Below are positions 45,767 to 56,922 of a DNA stretch of 64,000 nt, one piece after another. The DNA is taken from assembly GCA_030435675.1 (NCBI GenBank), contig CM059622.1, positions 1,860,001 through 1,924,000 of the forward strand, written 5' to 3'. How positions within the stretch are numbered: the first letter of the stretch is position 1; every line of letters begins with the position of its first letter. This stretch comes from Steinernema hermaphroditum (taxonomy: Eukaryota > Nematoda > Chromadorea > Rhabditida > Steinernematidae). The translations under genes and the position numbers were made by a program. The notes beneath the pieces were generated by a model that was not told the origin of the DNA, ran no database searches, and saw only the letters and a list, made by a program, of their open reading frames with translations.

Positions 45767-47343
45767 TCAGGCGTAGAGCCCGAGATGGTAGACTTTGGTG
45801 GCGAGGAAGGAGTGGAGGATGAAGACGACGGGCTTCGGCGACCCCAGCAGGTCCATCTCCTGTTCACCCGCTGGAGGACCGAAATCGATCCAGAGGAACT
45901 GCTGGCCGTCGTCCCCGGTGGCGCGGATCACTTCGAACGGGTACTGCCACAGGATCTGTCGGGTCTGCTGCCCAACGAGGGAGATGCCCTTGTCCAGCTG
46001 GAAGATCAGCTCGCATTGCTGGTTCTGCCAGATGCAGGCTGAAAAGCGGTGACTAGAGGGGGTGGAGGAGGCGTGGACGTACGGGCTGATATCTGCGCCG
46101 TCTCCGTGCAGGCCTCGTAGGTGCAGTGGACGATGAACTTCACCCAGGCGGCTAGCTCCCTGTGCGTCTCCACCCGAAAGAGATGGGACCGGATGCCCTG
46201 CTGCGTTCCTGTTCTCGTGGTGAAGCTGATGATGTCGGAGAGGCCGCTGATCACCGGACACGTCCTGGCGGTAGTCTGGACCACACGCGTCGCTATGAGG
46301 GGCCTGGTGATCTTGGGGTTGGCCCACTCGGACTTGATAAGGGGGACGGCGTCGTAGAAGAGGAGGTCGTTCATGGTGAGGGCGGCGAAGACGGGCTTCC
46401 ACACGAGCACGCCGTGCTGCACGCTCTGCTCGGCCAGCCAGCCCATTCTCCGCACCTGCGGGTTCTGCCCCAGCATCAGGTTCACCTGGGCGAGCGCCTG
46501 CGTCAGCAGGGTGTCCGCGCAGGCGTGGATGTTCTCGAACCAGATGTCCGCCTCGACGGAGTTCATGCCGCGGAAGGTAAGCACGTAACGCGCGCTCGGC
46601 GATCGGATCTCGAACGTCCGATTCTCGATGTCCTCCATCTCGAGGCTTGTTCGCGTCACGCAGGCCAGCTTCAGGCCGATGCTGCGTACGGCGCCGTCCT
46701 TCTGGTAGATGCCGTCCTCGTCCCACTGGATTCGGCCGAAGATGCTGTCCTTTGACATGTAGATGTCCCGCATGTACCGGACTGAAACGGGGTCTTTAGA
46801 AGGGTGTAGATGAAGGCTCTGTATTGTGAGGGGGTCTACAGTAACCTCTGAAGATCCCCATACCCCGTATGATGGTCCTTTACTCCCCGGACGGTTCAAA
46901 GATAAAAGCTTGCCTTGCAGATCCACTATCCTGCCCGCCTTCTTCAGCGCCCTCACGGCCTCGTCGTGACTCGCGTCCACCAGCGACTCTCCGTTCACCG
47001 CCAAAATGGCGTCGCCGACGAAGAGTTGACCAGTTAGATCGGCGGCCATGTTTTTGAAGATTTTGCTGAAAAACATCTCATCCCTTTGCGACTAAACGGA
47101 CGTGACGAACCTAATAAGGATGGGCATGTTGTTGTCCCGTCCGCCCTTGATGCTTATCCCGAGTCCGCTGCCCTCGTTCTTGACCACACGCACCGTGCGC
47201 TTCTCGGTGGTGCCCCAGTCGTCGCCTCCGGGGCCCTCGTCCACCGGCGCCAGCGTCAGCGCCGTCTCGTCGAGTGTCGCGTTGAAGCGGTGCCATTCGC
47301 CCTCGAGCAGCACCTCCAGCTGGGAGCTGCGCAGCGCTGTCAT
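45767..47343 (-). CDS. Syntrophin
   Basis: The start [20 protein letters not shown] opens the split PH domain. A PDZ domain follows ([20 protein letters not shown], then [38 protein letters not shown]). The second PH half and PH2 come next ([38 protein letters not shown]). The C-terminal syntrophin-unique domain includes [19 protein letters not shown] and ends [15 protein letters not shown]. Syntrophins bind dystrophin-family proteins and recruit channels and signalling proteins at muscle and synaptic membranes. The GLGI carboxylate-binding loop is intact. An upstream in-frame methionine exists, but the start used here sits a few bases after an acceptor-like CTTCAG. Confidence 0.93.
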
Positions 47344-47592
47344 CGCATTCTGAAGGAAGGAGGGCTGAATGGTTTTGGGATGACTGGGCGCGGGAGACAA
47401 GAACGAGAGGCTTGAGAAGCTAGCCAACAAGAGAAACAGAAGAAATACAACTATTTAAGTAACCGATTAGAAATTTGCTAAAAGTATCTCCGCTTAAAAA
47501 GAAAGGAGAAGACAGAAGACATGCACTTGAACTGAAAAAATAAAGTGAACCAAGTCCGATTGTAGCCAATGGGAGACGAAATGTCACCAAAC

Positions 47593-47783
47593 CGGCTTCA
47601 TTAAAGGCGACAGTTACCGTAACCCACTCAGCTGCCTGATTAGGGCGTCGAGCTTATGTCCTTTCTCCTCCCCAGCCTACCCTCTAACCATTACCATAAC
47701 CCTGTAGGCTGGGGAGTCAGCTCGCCACCCCAAATCAGGAAGCGGAAGCTGGGTTACTGTAACCTCCACCTTTAATGAAGCCG
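47593..47783. mobile_element. Foldback/MITE element
   Basis: Left end CGGCTTCATTAAAGG and right end CCTTTAATGAAGCCG are perfect reverse complements. The similarity continues inward (GTTACCGTAACCCA against TGGGTTACTGTAAC; GCCTGATT against AATCAGG), so most of the 191 bp can fold on itself. There is no open frame. It is distinct in sequence from the element at 5801-5997. Confidence 0.7.
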
Positions 47784-49170
47784 ATTCGAATCTATGTATC
47801 AGGCACGGAAGAAGTTACGATTCGATTCGGGTTACGGTAACTGATAGTGAATGGGTTGGGAAGTCGAAAGGACATAAAAGGACATAAATAATCCATATTA
47901 ATAATTAAAGGATTAATAACTTGAAAGTTACTTCAATGGCGCAATGAGAGATGTAATTTTGTATGTACATGTATGACATCAAATAGAGATTCTGAGAGAT
48001 TCTCTTATTACCGGATACGATATACGTTTTGTGTTTTTTTTTTACAGAAATCTGCGGTCTATACACTATGCGTAACCGGTCGTATGAAACAGTGGAGACC
48101 GAACAAACAATAGCTTTATTGGAACCAGCACTGAACTGAAAATCCTTCGCACGCTTTAGCAACTTAAGTATAGACAGCTAAGGTCGGTCGGTACATTGAC
48201 TACACATTAAAGGCCAAGTCAAAAGGGGAGAATATCTCTTATGCAAATTACATGTGATAGGAAATTTATAATTCATTTTTTTGACACAAAATAACAAACA
48301 AATCTGTTAGTCAAAGCCGCCTACATATATTATTAGGACTGACGCCCTTTTTGAAAGCGAACTCAAAGCACATAATTGGGCGCGGACCGCGTGGGACATA
48401 AAAAATTAATGCAAAATCGAACGCTGCAAGGTGTAGGGCGTTCGAGCAGTTCATTCACCGAAACGACGATGGTGCGGAAGCCCGGTGCGTCTTCTCAATA
48501 CTTCTAATTGGGAAAATCGTGATTTCAAATTTGAAGAGGAATATAATAAAGCTCATCACATCCAAGAAACAGAAGGCCACAGATGGGACAAACAAATCCT
48601 ACGATGTCTAATAAAAACGCGAGCTTTTCGTTAGTAATGCACGGCGCAATAATGCGGCAAGGCTGAGTTATGGCTTCTCCTAATGGCTTCTCTAATGATC
48701 GGCTTTGAAATAAACAGCTTTGATTACGGTAACATGGAGGGAAACGGGAAATAGAATCGTTACATCTCGTAGAAGGACGCCATTTCGTTCATAAGAATAC
48801 GGTATCCAGATCATAGGCGCCTCTCTTGAAAACCAGTGGTTTTGGACTGTACAGGATGGACAGAAAGTTCCGTAACACACAAAATGTTCAAATATATCCA
48901 CAGAAAATGCGTTACCGTAGCATCCTTTAGTAACAAAGGATACTTCATAAGACTTAGGTATACGGTAAAATCAAAAGATTTTCCATTATATCCGAAGAGC
49001 CACATACCGATCAGGTTGAAATGTACTCGAACGGATAGCGGCTGGGCTGGGGAGCCACAGGCACATAAACTCCTAAGCCATCAATCAAGTTTCACAACCT
49101 AAGAAAGGGATCGAAATTTACAACAACCATGGCATTCGGTACTAGGGTATGTAATCCGCAGAATCAAGTT

Positions 49171-49243
49171 CGCCCCTTTAGTTGAATGGTAGTGGTCCCC
49201 GATTGTAATATTCAAGGCTCGGGTTCGAGTCCCCTTGGCGGCG
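49171..49243 (+). pseudogene. tRNA-like relic
   Basis: The A-box match TAGTTGAATGG and B-box match GGTTCGAGTCC are correctly spaced. The acceptor stem (CGCCCCT with TGGCGGCG) has a mismatch, the T stem pairs in only three positions and no good anticodon stem can be drawn. It is therefore a decayed tRNA or a tRNA-derived repeat rather than a working gene. Confidence 0.5.
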
Positions 49244-50217
49244 ATTGTTGTTTTTTGTGTTCCTCGTTTAGTGTCCATATCATTTTTTTTCGTTTTTGAA
49301 CATGCACTAAATGTCATACTGTAAAACAGAACCTTATTGGCGTCAAACGGTTCTCAATAGAACTTGGTTTGCAGCTGATTTAGCCCCGATTACCTTCCCT
49401 AAGGACTAACAACTGTCGCTTAAACTGTGGCTAAAGCTGGCCTTAAGATGACTATCCTTATGTAAAAACGTATAACGGCAAGAAAAGGCAATTTTCTGAT
49501 CCTAAAACATTAAATAAACACGGATACAAACCCGATTCCAACACTACCGACCAATGACAATCAGAACACAAGCGGCGCCCTTAAGACAGCCTCAGGATAA
49601 ACGCACCACCCGGTCAAGCAATCAATAGGCTGCACCCTACTGTGCAATTAGTATGCAACAGTGCGGAGCTAATACGACCGCCTCATAGACAAATAGACAG
49701 ATAGACACATCATAAAGCGGCTTAATCGCGGACACTTACAGCCTCTTGCAGAGCGGCAATCGGTCGGCCCTCAGCCGTCAAAACAATCGATGGCGGAGGG
49801 GCAAACTTCGACGTTACAAAAACGTCCGTTTTATGGGTGCAGGCGGAAGACGCGCCGCCGAAAGCGCTTTGGCAAAGCGCGCGCAGTAAATCGCCGTCGT
49901 GGACGTCGATCGAAGGCGACGGGCGTTGCCGAGGGCGCTGCCGGACGGACGATGGCCACACGGCGAAGAGGCGCCGAGCGTCGCTGAAATTAATATCTCC
50001 GGACGGGACGGCTAGTTGGCGGCGCCGGGAGGGATAAGGATGCACGCGACGGGGATCATATGCGATTAGGGGCGAGCCTTTACTGGCGGAAGACGTCTTC
50101 TAGGGGATGTTTATGCGTAGGGAGTCCGCAGTTTATTGGATTTGGACTGACCACCCAGCTGGGGGGCAATTATAGTAGAAATGGTTAAGGGACTTTTGGA
50201 AAAAAAGGAAAAAGTTA

Positions 50218-50289
50218 CTCCCCGGCCGGGAATCGAACCCGGGTCTCGCACGTGACAGGCGCGGATACTCACCACTATACTACCGAGGA
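50218..50289 (-). tRNA. tRNA-Asp (GTC), identical second copy
   Basis: Read on the minus strand this is base-for-base identical to the tRNA-Asp at 41998-42069, including a following AACTTTTTC terminator. The two genes are 8 kb apart and inverted. Identity of the 3' flank over about ten bases suggests a fairly recent duplication or conversion. Confidence 0.96.
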
Positions 50290-50638
50290 CATGTCCACAG
50301 CAATGACGTTTCGCTATGTGTCGCAGCGGTTGTTCCTTTATACAAAAGGATAGTCTTTTCTAGAGGCTTTAACCAGATACCAATGGATTCGACTTTTTCG
50401 ACAAATTCGGCCAGAAGCATCTATAACCTTAGATTGCTCTATAAAGGCTCCACAAGCTCTAACTCCAAAACTCTAAAGGCTCGAATTGGTCATTCTTGGA
50501 CAGGGCTGTCAAAGACCACGATCTGATGCATTATTCCAAGTGGGCATTCCTCAGATATTCACGTGAATCACAGTCTACGAATGCTCCCACCATAAATCAT
50601 TCTCCGTCCCTTTGGAAGAGTTTGCAGCGTCGCCTAGC

Positions 50639-51118
50639 GATGTCACCGCCTAAAAAGTGGTCTTTGTCGTCCGAACAACGCAGTCGTAATCCCAAAGGAC
50701 CATCGGCTAGGCGGTCGATAACTCCTCTCGCTTCTTGTGCTTTTCCCGAAGTCGCGCTCATATCTATGTTTCCTTTTTTGGTCCGCCTGGTTGGTTCACA
50801 CAGAACTCTCGACTTTTATTTGTTCTTCCCATATCAAATGTCCAATGTTACGTGGCACACGAAGTTGAAAGTACGTGGACCGTGGCCAAAGTGACTAGGT
50901 CAGTTGTCCATACTTTCTGGGTCCCTTTGATCATTTCCTATTGCCTTCCAGCCCCACAGCTTGCCATATATCCAAGTGCTATAGAGGAACGAAATCGAAA
51001 GTTTCTAAATTGGCTCAAAGATCGCTCAAAGGCAATGTTTTCCCACGACGGTCACGCCCACAATCCCAAGAGTAAACAGATCAAAAAGATCACGATCCAG
51101 TGGAGCTGTTTACATTGA
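50639..51118 (+). CDS. Low-confidence hypothetical gene
   Basis: A frame starting MSPPKKWSLSSEQRSRNPKG near 50639 and a second, frame-shifted one covering 50735-51118 (ending KKITIQWSCLH) both show stretches of charged, protein-like composition. A splice between them is possible but cannot be pinned down, and a GTCAGT/TTCCAG pair at about 50897-50950 is an alternative intron. No motif, signal peptide or homologue is recognised. It may be chance. Confidence 0.25.
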
Positions 51119-54100
51119 TTATTTTGTGTACTCGACGACGACGCTATCTTTCGATTATTTGCCTTCTCAGTTTTTGTGATAGCGTTGTTTACTGGCTTCT
51201 ACAACGAATGTGATTGCTTCGCTTCTTGATAGCTTTCTTGTTTTTCAGTGGATATCTCTACAAGAAGTAGTGCACCTGTTTCGAATTTAGTTTGATGTGA
51301 TGGTAACAACGATCCTCGAACATCTCCCAGTTTGTCTGAAGAGTCTTCCTTCTTCGATGACTCGTAGCCCAAGTGGGAGTGCCTGACGTTGACACATTCC
51401 AAAAAGTGACAAGTTAATTAGGCTCATGTCCGGAGTCCGGACACTGGGTACTCCTCTGAAATTCGGGGTTGAGTCGATGAGTTGGTTGATCATGTAACGA
51501 ATTATATATTATACAGAAGACAAAGAATCCTAAAAAACTTAACCAGTAGCAGGACGTTTACGAATCGCCCGTCACCGCCACGTTACCGTCACGAATCGGT
51601 CGTCGTGACGGGCAAAAAAAAGAGCTTTCTATAGGCACCTTTTATTGCAACAACACGAACGTCGTGTACGACTTTAAACTTGACACAATGATCGCTCAGA
51701 CAGCCGTAGTTCTATTATCTCATCAAGAAGGCCGTCCCGACTCCCAAAACTTCCAAAACCTCCCAAGAGATGAAAAAAATGAAACATGGACAAGTTGGAC
51801 ATAGGTCTGTTTTCATTTCGCTCTTCTTTGGTATTTCTTTCTTCTTGGTTTTTCTGGAGTGTGTTGAACAGTCCCTTTTCTCCTCGGCAGGTTGAGCAAC
51901 TCTACGAAATTTCACATTGATCGAGTTCGATTTTGAATCTTTAAATGGTTCCTTATTGTGTTATAAGATGACATCAAGCGATAAAAAGGGTGAGTGGCTG
52001 TCACAATGTTCTTTCGAGACATATCCGAGGCAGCCCTCCTCCTGGGCACCTTAACACTACTTGTGCTCGTTTAAATGTGCCCCAGCTATCATTAATGTGA
52101 ATCCATTATGCGGCTCGAACCTCTTGTGCCCTCCCATCCATCCACACAATTATCATAGTGCTGTTTACCATGACCGTTCCGGCCCGCTTCCCACGTCCTT
52201 GCTGCATTAATTTACTTTCTCCCTTTCTCGTCGGCAACGGACGTGCTCATTAATATTTTCTCCACTTCACCATCATGTCATTCTTTGTCTGTTAGCATAG
52301 TCATCGTAAGCCTATAATCTGTTCTGTGTCTTAATCGGGATCGGGAAAGTCAGGATCCGAGCCGATTATGCTAAGCGCATGACGGAGGAAGATAAAAACG
52401 GATCTGTTGGCACTCTCAGAGATATCCGTTGAAAGGTCCCGTCACTCTGCCATCCCTGAATATTCAGCGCGACTATACGGTGTGCGCGCGTGATGTAGCT
52501 GTCCACAGCTGTTCTGACGCCAGACGGCTGTCTATGACCCGTTCTGTCTAGTCTGTCCGGCGATCCACTTCGATCGTATCGACGGATTCACTCCGTTCAT
52601 TCGACTGTTTACTGTCTGAGACGACCGGTCGGAGTGGCGGACTGGGATCTGTAGTATGTTCGGTCGGGCTGAAATTGCAATCATTTTGAACTCATTTATC
52701 GCGGATTGTGACGTGTTATGGATGCTGGATAATGGATCACCTTGTTGAGAAACATTTAGGGACAATGTTTGACATTTGCATTAACCTAGATTACCATAGA
52801 AATAAATTATGCTTTAGCTGGCCTTCATGGCCGGAAGTAGAAACGATTGTAGGTAATATTTCTGGCAATAGTCTTCCTATCTGCACCAGTAGGACTGACA
52901 TTCCAGTCGAAAAACGTCGAGTCGAGTGCCAGTTCTACATTGCAGATGATCTATAGAGCTAGTAGGACTTTTGAACTTAGGTGCTGTGATGCCGATTGGG
53001 TCCGAAATTCAAACGAGTCCGGACAGTACTGCGCCTAAAGGTCCATGGATGGCGAAACACAATAATGAAAGATTCACTTGATTTTTTCGCGCTATTTTGC
53101 GTTGCTTTAACCTGAGTTCCACTATCTCTCTCCTCATGGCGTTTCCCGCTATTTGGAGTAGTGTCGCCTAGTTGACCGCGTGCTACAGCCGTCGGTTAAC
53201 AACACGAATGCTTCAAGTTCTCGCAAAATTAATTCAATGACTGAAGATGCACTATCTTGACTAGAATCGGTCCATTTTTATGCTTTGCTGGACTGGACTC
53301 TGCGTCCAGTCCGGACTCGTCAGCATCTCCTAATTGCAAGGCATCTCGGGCTGACTGAGAATTGTGATTTGGCCTTTGGGTTTAGGGTTAACGTGTGATC
53401 CAAAATCCAAATGCTTATCCGTAGAAATCCAATAATACGTAAAGAAAAGTTCTAAATTTCGGACTACATTGGGGTTAGGGTGGCAATTCGAGTCGTGAAA
53501 TTTGGTTTAAATCAGTCCGATGGACCTTTAGCCATCTATAGATCGAATTATCCGAGTCGACTTCTTTAAGTTGATGAATCAGAAAAGTCAGAAAACCGAC
53601 TATAAACCGACCCAAATCAATCTTTATCTCCCTATCTGTCCTCCTAAAAACGCCTTTTACCAAACCGGTAATCTCATCTGCATCCCAATTCTACCCGATT
53701 CGGCTGATCCGAGTCCATTTCTGTCTACCAGAGTTAGGCGGTTGCTTAGTGCCACACATTTCACCTGGTGTTTGACCCAATTAGCCGGCAACTGGATTAC
53801 GACTGAACTGTACACTTCTAGTTCATCTAATCATCCAAATTTCTAGTACTAGTACTCAAATGTCCAATGTCAACCTTCACGGGGTATATGGAGATCGTCG
53901 AACCTCCAGATATGATGACTGGTCTTCTATTGAACCGACTGACGGATCGGATCAGCTAAGCCGTTAAACCGGCTTACGGCTCAGCCGATCGTGGTCTCTG
54001 GATTTCCTTGATGTGCATCGCTTCCTTACAAATCCTATTTTTATCTTAACACTTGCTTTGATATTGAAATGACGCAGCCATTTCAAGATTGCCCTTAGCG

Positions 54101-54410
54101 ATTCCACGTTTTAGCCGGGAATGCGCGCGTTGACGTCAAATCTGTGCCTACTCGGTGCGTGGCCACAAGGGACGAAACTCGACGCTAATGAAGAGGCGAC
54201 GATGACATCGCAAATGCATAATGTTTGTTCGGTTTCCGTCGAAGCGTGAAATGGAACTTCCTGTTTCTCTTCATCGGCAAGGCGATGTTAGATGGTTTTG
54301 GTTTTGATCTACTCCGCTTGGACAGCCTTCTTGTCCAGTGGCGTTCTTACCCATGTGCTGAGTGCACCTTTCACCTTTGTTCTGTAGGCTGACGAGGACA
54401 TTCGAGCTCT

Positions 54411-55020
54411 CAATTTATGAAAAGCCTTTTAATTGGTCCACCCCAGCAGACAATATACCCAAATTAGTCATTGGTGATTTCCTTGGATAAAAGAGCTGTT
54501 GTCCTTTGTAAAACAGAGCCTGATACCTTAAAGATATGCTCAATTAGACAATGTAAGGGAACGTGTCATTATCAATGGTTGTTTCTTGGGATAAAAGACC
54601 CGTGGACAGACAAGAGATGTAGCCTGAGCCCTTCATTGGATGCTTAAATCCGCTATCAGAAGCTCACCGTGATGAGTTGGAGTGTACTCGATATTAGAAG
54701 CTATCTTCTACAGTCCGTTTTCTACAGCCCAGCCCGACTTGAACCTGCTAAGAAGTACCGTGCCTCCGTTTTGTCCCCTTTTCCTCTAGTGAATTCATGA
54801 AAAGCTTTTTAATTAGCCCACCCCAGCAGACAATCTAAAGAAACCAGCCATTATCGATGATGACAAAGGAGCTGTTGTCCTTTATAAGACAGAGCCTGAG
54901 CTATTCAGAATATGCTCAACGGCTGAAATGTATCGTATGTCTCCGCTTTGAAACCCTTTCCTGAACGCATCAGATTGAACGTGCTATAAAGTATCGCTCC
55001 TCCGTTCTATCCTCATTCCC
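54411..55020 (+). repeat. Diverged tandem repeat upstream of IP6K
   Basis: The block at 54411-54555 (ATGAAAAGCCTTTTAATTGG, CCACCCCAGCAGACAAT, GAGCTGTTGTCCTTTGTAA, CAGAGCCTGA) recurs at about 54790-54930 with substitutions. A shorter, more diverged copy lies at 54568-54650. Tails around 54720-54785 and 54940-55020 (GTACCGTGCCTCCGTT and GTATCGCTCCTCCGTT) also match. The unit is about 375 bp and non-coding. Confidence 0.6.
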
Positions 55021-55028
55021 CGAGATCT

Positions 55029-56509
55029 ATGACCCTTAACCACCCCTCCTCCTCCTTCCAGAACTCGTGGCTCCCACCGGTGGTCCCAGCGCGTCGGCAG
55101 ATGATCGTCACCGGGTTCCCCCACCAGGTCGGCGGTCACTTCGGCCTTTTCACGTGCGCCGGCCACGTGTGCAAACCGCTCAACCAGCGCGAGTTCGCCT
55201 TCTACTCACAGATCGACGCCCGTCTTGCCCCATTCACCGCCAAGTGCTGTGGTGAGTCCCGTTCCGCAAAGGGCCAGCAGCCTCAAGAAGCCCGTTTCAG
55301 GACGCGTCAGAGTGAATCTGACGGACCACCTCGATGGATCTCTCACGATGCGCACCGATTCTCCCGTTGACTGCCACCTGGGCAGCAGTCGGACCACCTG
55401 TAGCATTCCCACGTTCGACGACGACGGCGGCCACGAGGAGGTCGACGACGGCGCCATCACCTTCCGGGTCAAGAAGTGCGGAAAGGTGGAGGCCGAGAGG
55501 GCGGTGAATCCGTTCGCCGGGCAGTGTCAGAGCAAGGTGGGTCTTAAACCTATATCTATAGTCTCTCCTTATATAAGAAACTATCTGCTACAATATAAAT
55601 CTATCGTAGTCCCAAAATCCCGTAGAGGATCATACATAGGGCTCTATCGACTACTTTTATCCCTCCATCCAGACCCAATTTTATGTTCCGTAAAGGGTCT
55701 CAGTTAGGGTCCCGGAGTTGAGGTCTTTCGATCATCTTCATACCTCCATCCAGACCCAATTCTAAGAAGTAATTACCTTTCAGATCGTGCAGAAACTGCT
55801 CAAAGGCTACGACCGATGGTTCGTGCTGCTCGAGGACATCGTCGCCAAGTACCGTCGCCCGTGCGTGGTCGATCTCAAGATGGGCACGCGTCAGTACGGA
55901 GACGACGCGAGTGCGCAGAAGCGCCAGCGTCAGACGCAGAAGTGCCACACATCGACGAGCGCCTCGACGGGGGTCCGGATGGTCGGCATGCAGCTGTACG
56001 AGCCCGGCGCCGACGCCTACAGCTACATCAACAAGTACGACGGCCGCGTGATGGACGCGTCGAAGTTCAACGCCTCGCTGAGGCAGTTCCTGGCCATGGC
56101 GGGACTCCCGCGCTGTCGCCGGCTCCTGGTGCGATTGGAACGTCTCCAGCAGACGCTGTCTCTGGCCGAGGGCTACCGCTTCTTCTCCAGTTCCATTCTG
56201 ATCGCGTTCGACGGCGCCGTCGACGCCGACGAGGAGCGATACCAGGCGGTAGTGCCCGCATCCAGGAAGCGCAAGCGCAGCGCGTCGTACTCGTCGGACG
56301 AGGAGCCCGAGCCCCTGGAGCCGGAGGTTACGGTAGCCGACATCTCCGTGCGCATGATCGACTTCGCGCACTCGACGTTTGGGGGTTTCCTCAACGATAA
56401 GGCCTACTCGGGCGTCGACGACGGCTACCTCCTGGGCGTGGAGACGCTCCTCAGGATAACGCGGGTCTTCATCGCCGACGCCGAGAGCGAGGACGACAGA
56501 TCTACGTGA
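55029..56509 (+). CDS. IP6K: Inositol hexakisphosphate kinase
   Basis: Exons 55029-55251, 55301-55536 and 55784-56509 join to 394 aa. The blocks are FPHQVGGHFGLFTC, VCKPLNQREFAFYSQI, the catalytic IPK signature PCVVDLKMGTRQYGDDAS, GMQLY, SSSILIAFDG and VRMIDFAHSTFGG with DDGYLLGVETLLRI. IP6Ks phosphorylate InsP6 to 5-InsP7, a pyrophosphate messenger. The PxxxDxKxG lysine and aspartate and the IDFAH metal-binding aspartate are present. The protein lacks a long disordered insert. The start is uncertain because CTTCCAG at 55056-55062 could be a splice acceptor with an earlier exon, but the ATG at 55029 is in frame. Confidence 0.94.
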
Positions 56510-56922
56510 GAGTTGTGGTCAACTTCTGTACAAATGTGCTTTGATCAATAAAGTCTCGAAAACAAAAGATGCATAAACTTTCACAAGAAGGGGGCCTTTG
56601 TATGTGTATCCATTGCATTTTTGTTGAAGCTCACAAAAGGGACTGTAGACAAAAGTCTATCAGACGTCCAGAAAGCCATTCAGATCGGGTCGGTTTTTTA
56701 TTTTCTATTTGGATTCTCTCAGAAATGACTTTCCAGACTGCTGCATAAAGTGACGCCTTGTACCAGACTTACATAGAATCCAGTTTGCATGATAAACTGA
56801 CAAGTACATCCTCAATTTAAACAATACTCAGATCTGTTTTATCCGTACAGGCCTGGGCCACTGGCATACTGATGTCACATCTATTGGGAACCTGATTCAA
56901 TATTTACAAACGAAGATTCGGA
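56510..56922. other. Convergent 3' flanks
   Basis: Space between the 3' ends of IP6K and the SLC35C2-type gene. An AATAAA signal for IP6K lies at about 56549. Nothing else is seen. Confidence 0.45.

Larger units (their letters stand above)
47344..50217. other. Gene-poor region with foldback and tRNA relic
   Basis: No protein gene is supported over about 2.9 kb. Content includes the foldback element at 47593-47783, a tRNA-like relic at 49171-49243 and repeated TTACGGTAA-type motifs (47836, 48724, 48913). Frames around 49722-50045 lie in a GC-rich patch and mirror each other on both strands. Confidence 0.45.
50290..55028. other. Long gene-poor region
   Basis: About 4.7 kb with no recognised gene. 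A plus-strand frame at 50735-51118 ends with a plausible charged segment (AIEERNRKFLNWLKDRSK, KSKQIKKITIQW). Together with SPPKKWSLSSEQRSR at about 50640 it might be a small unrecognised gene, but the junction is not clear. From 54411 to 55020 the DNA consists of diverged repeat units (listed separately). The rest shows nothing I can name. Confidence 0.4.

Noticed and set aside
45767..46726. 319-aa Arg/Gly/His-rich minus-strand frame
   Set aside because: It is a frame-shifted shadow of the syntrophin exons. The true frame contains the PDZ, PH and C-terminal syntrophin blocks.
49171..49243. Functional tRNA call
   Set aside because: The A and B boxes are good, but the acceptor has a mismatch, the T stem pairs in only three positions and no anticodon stem forms.
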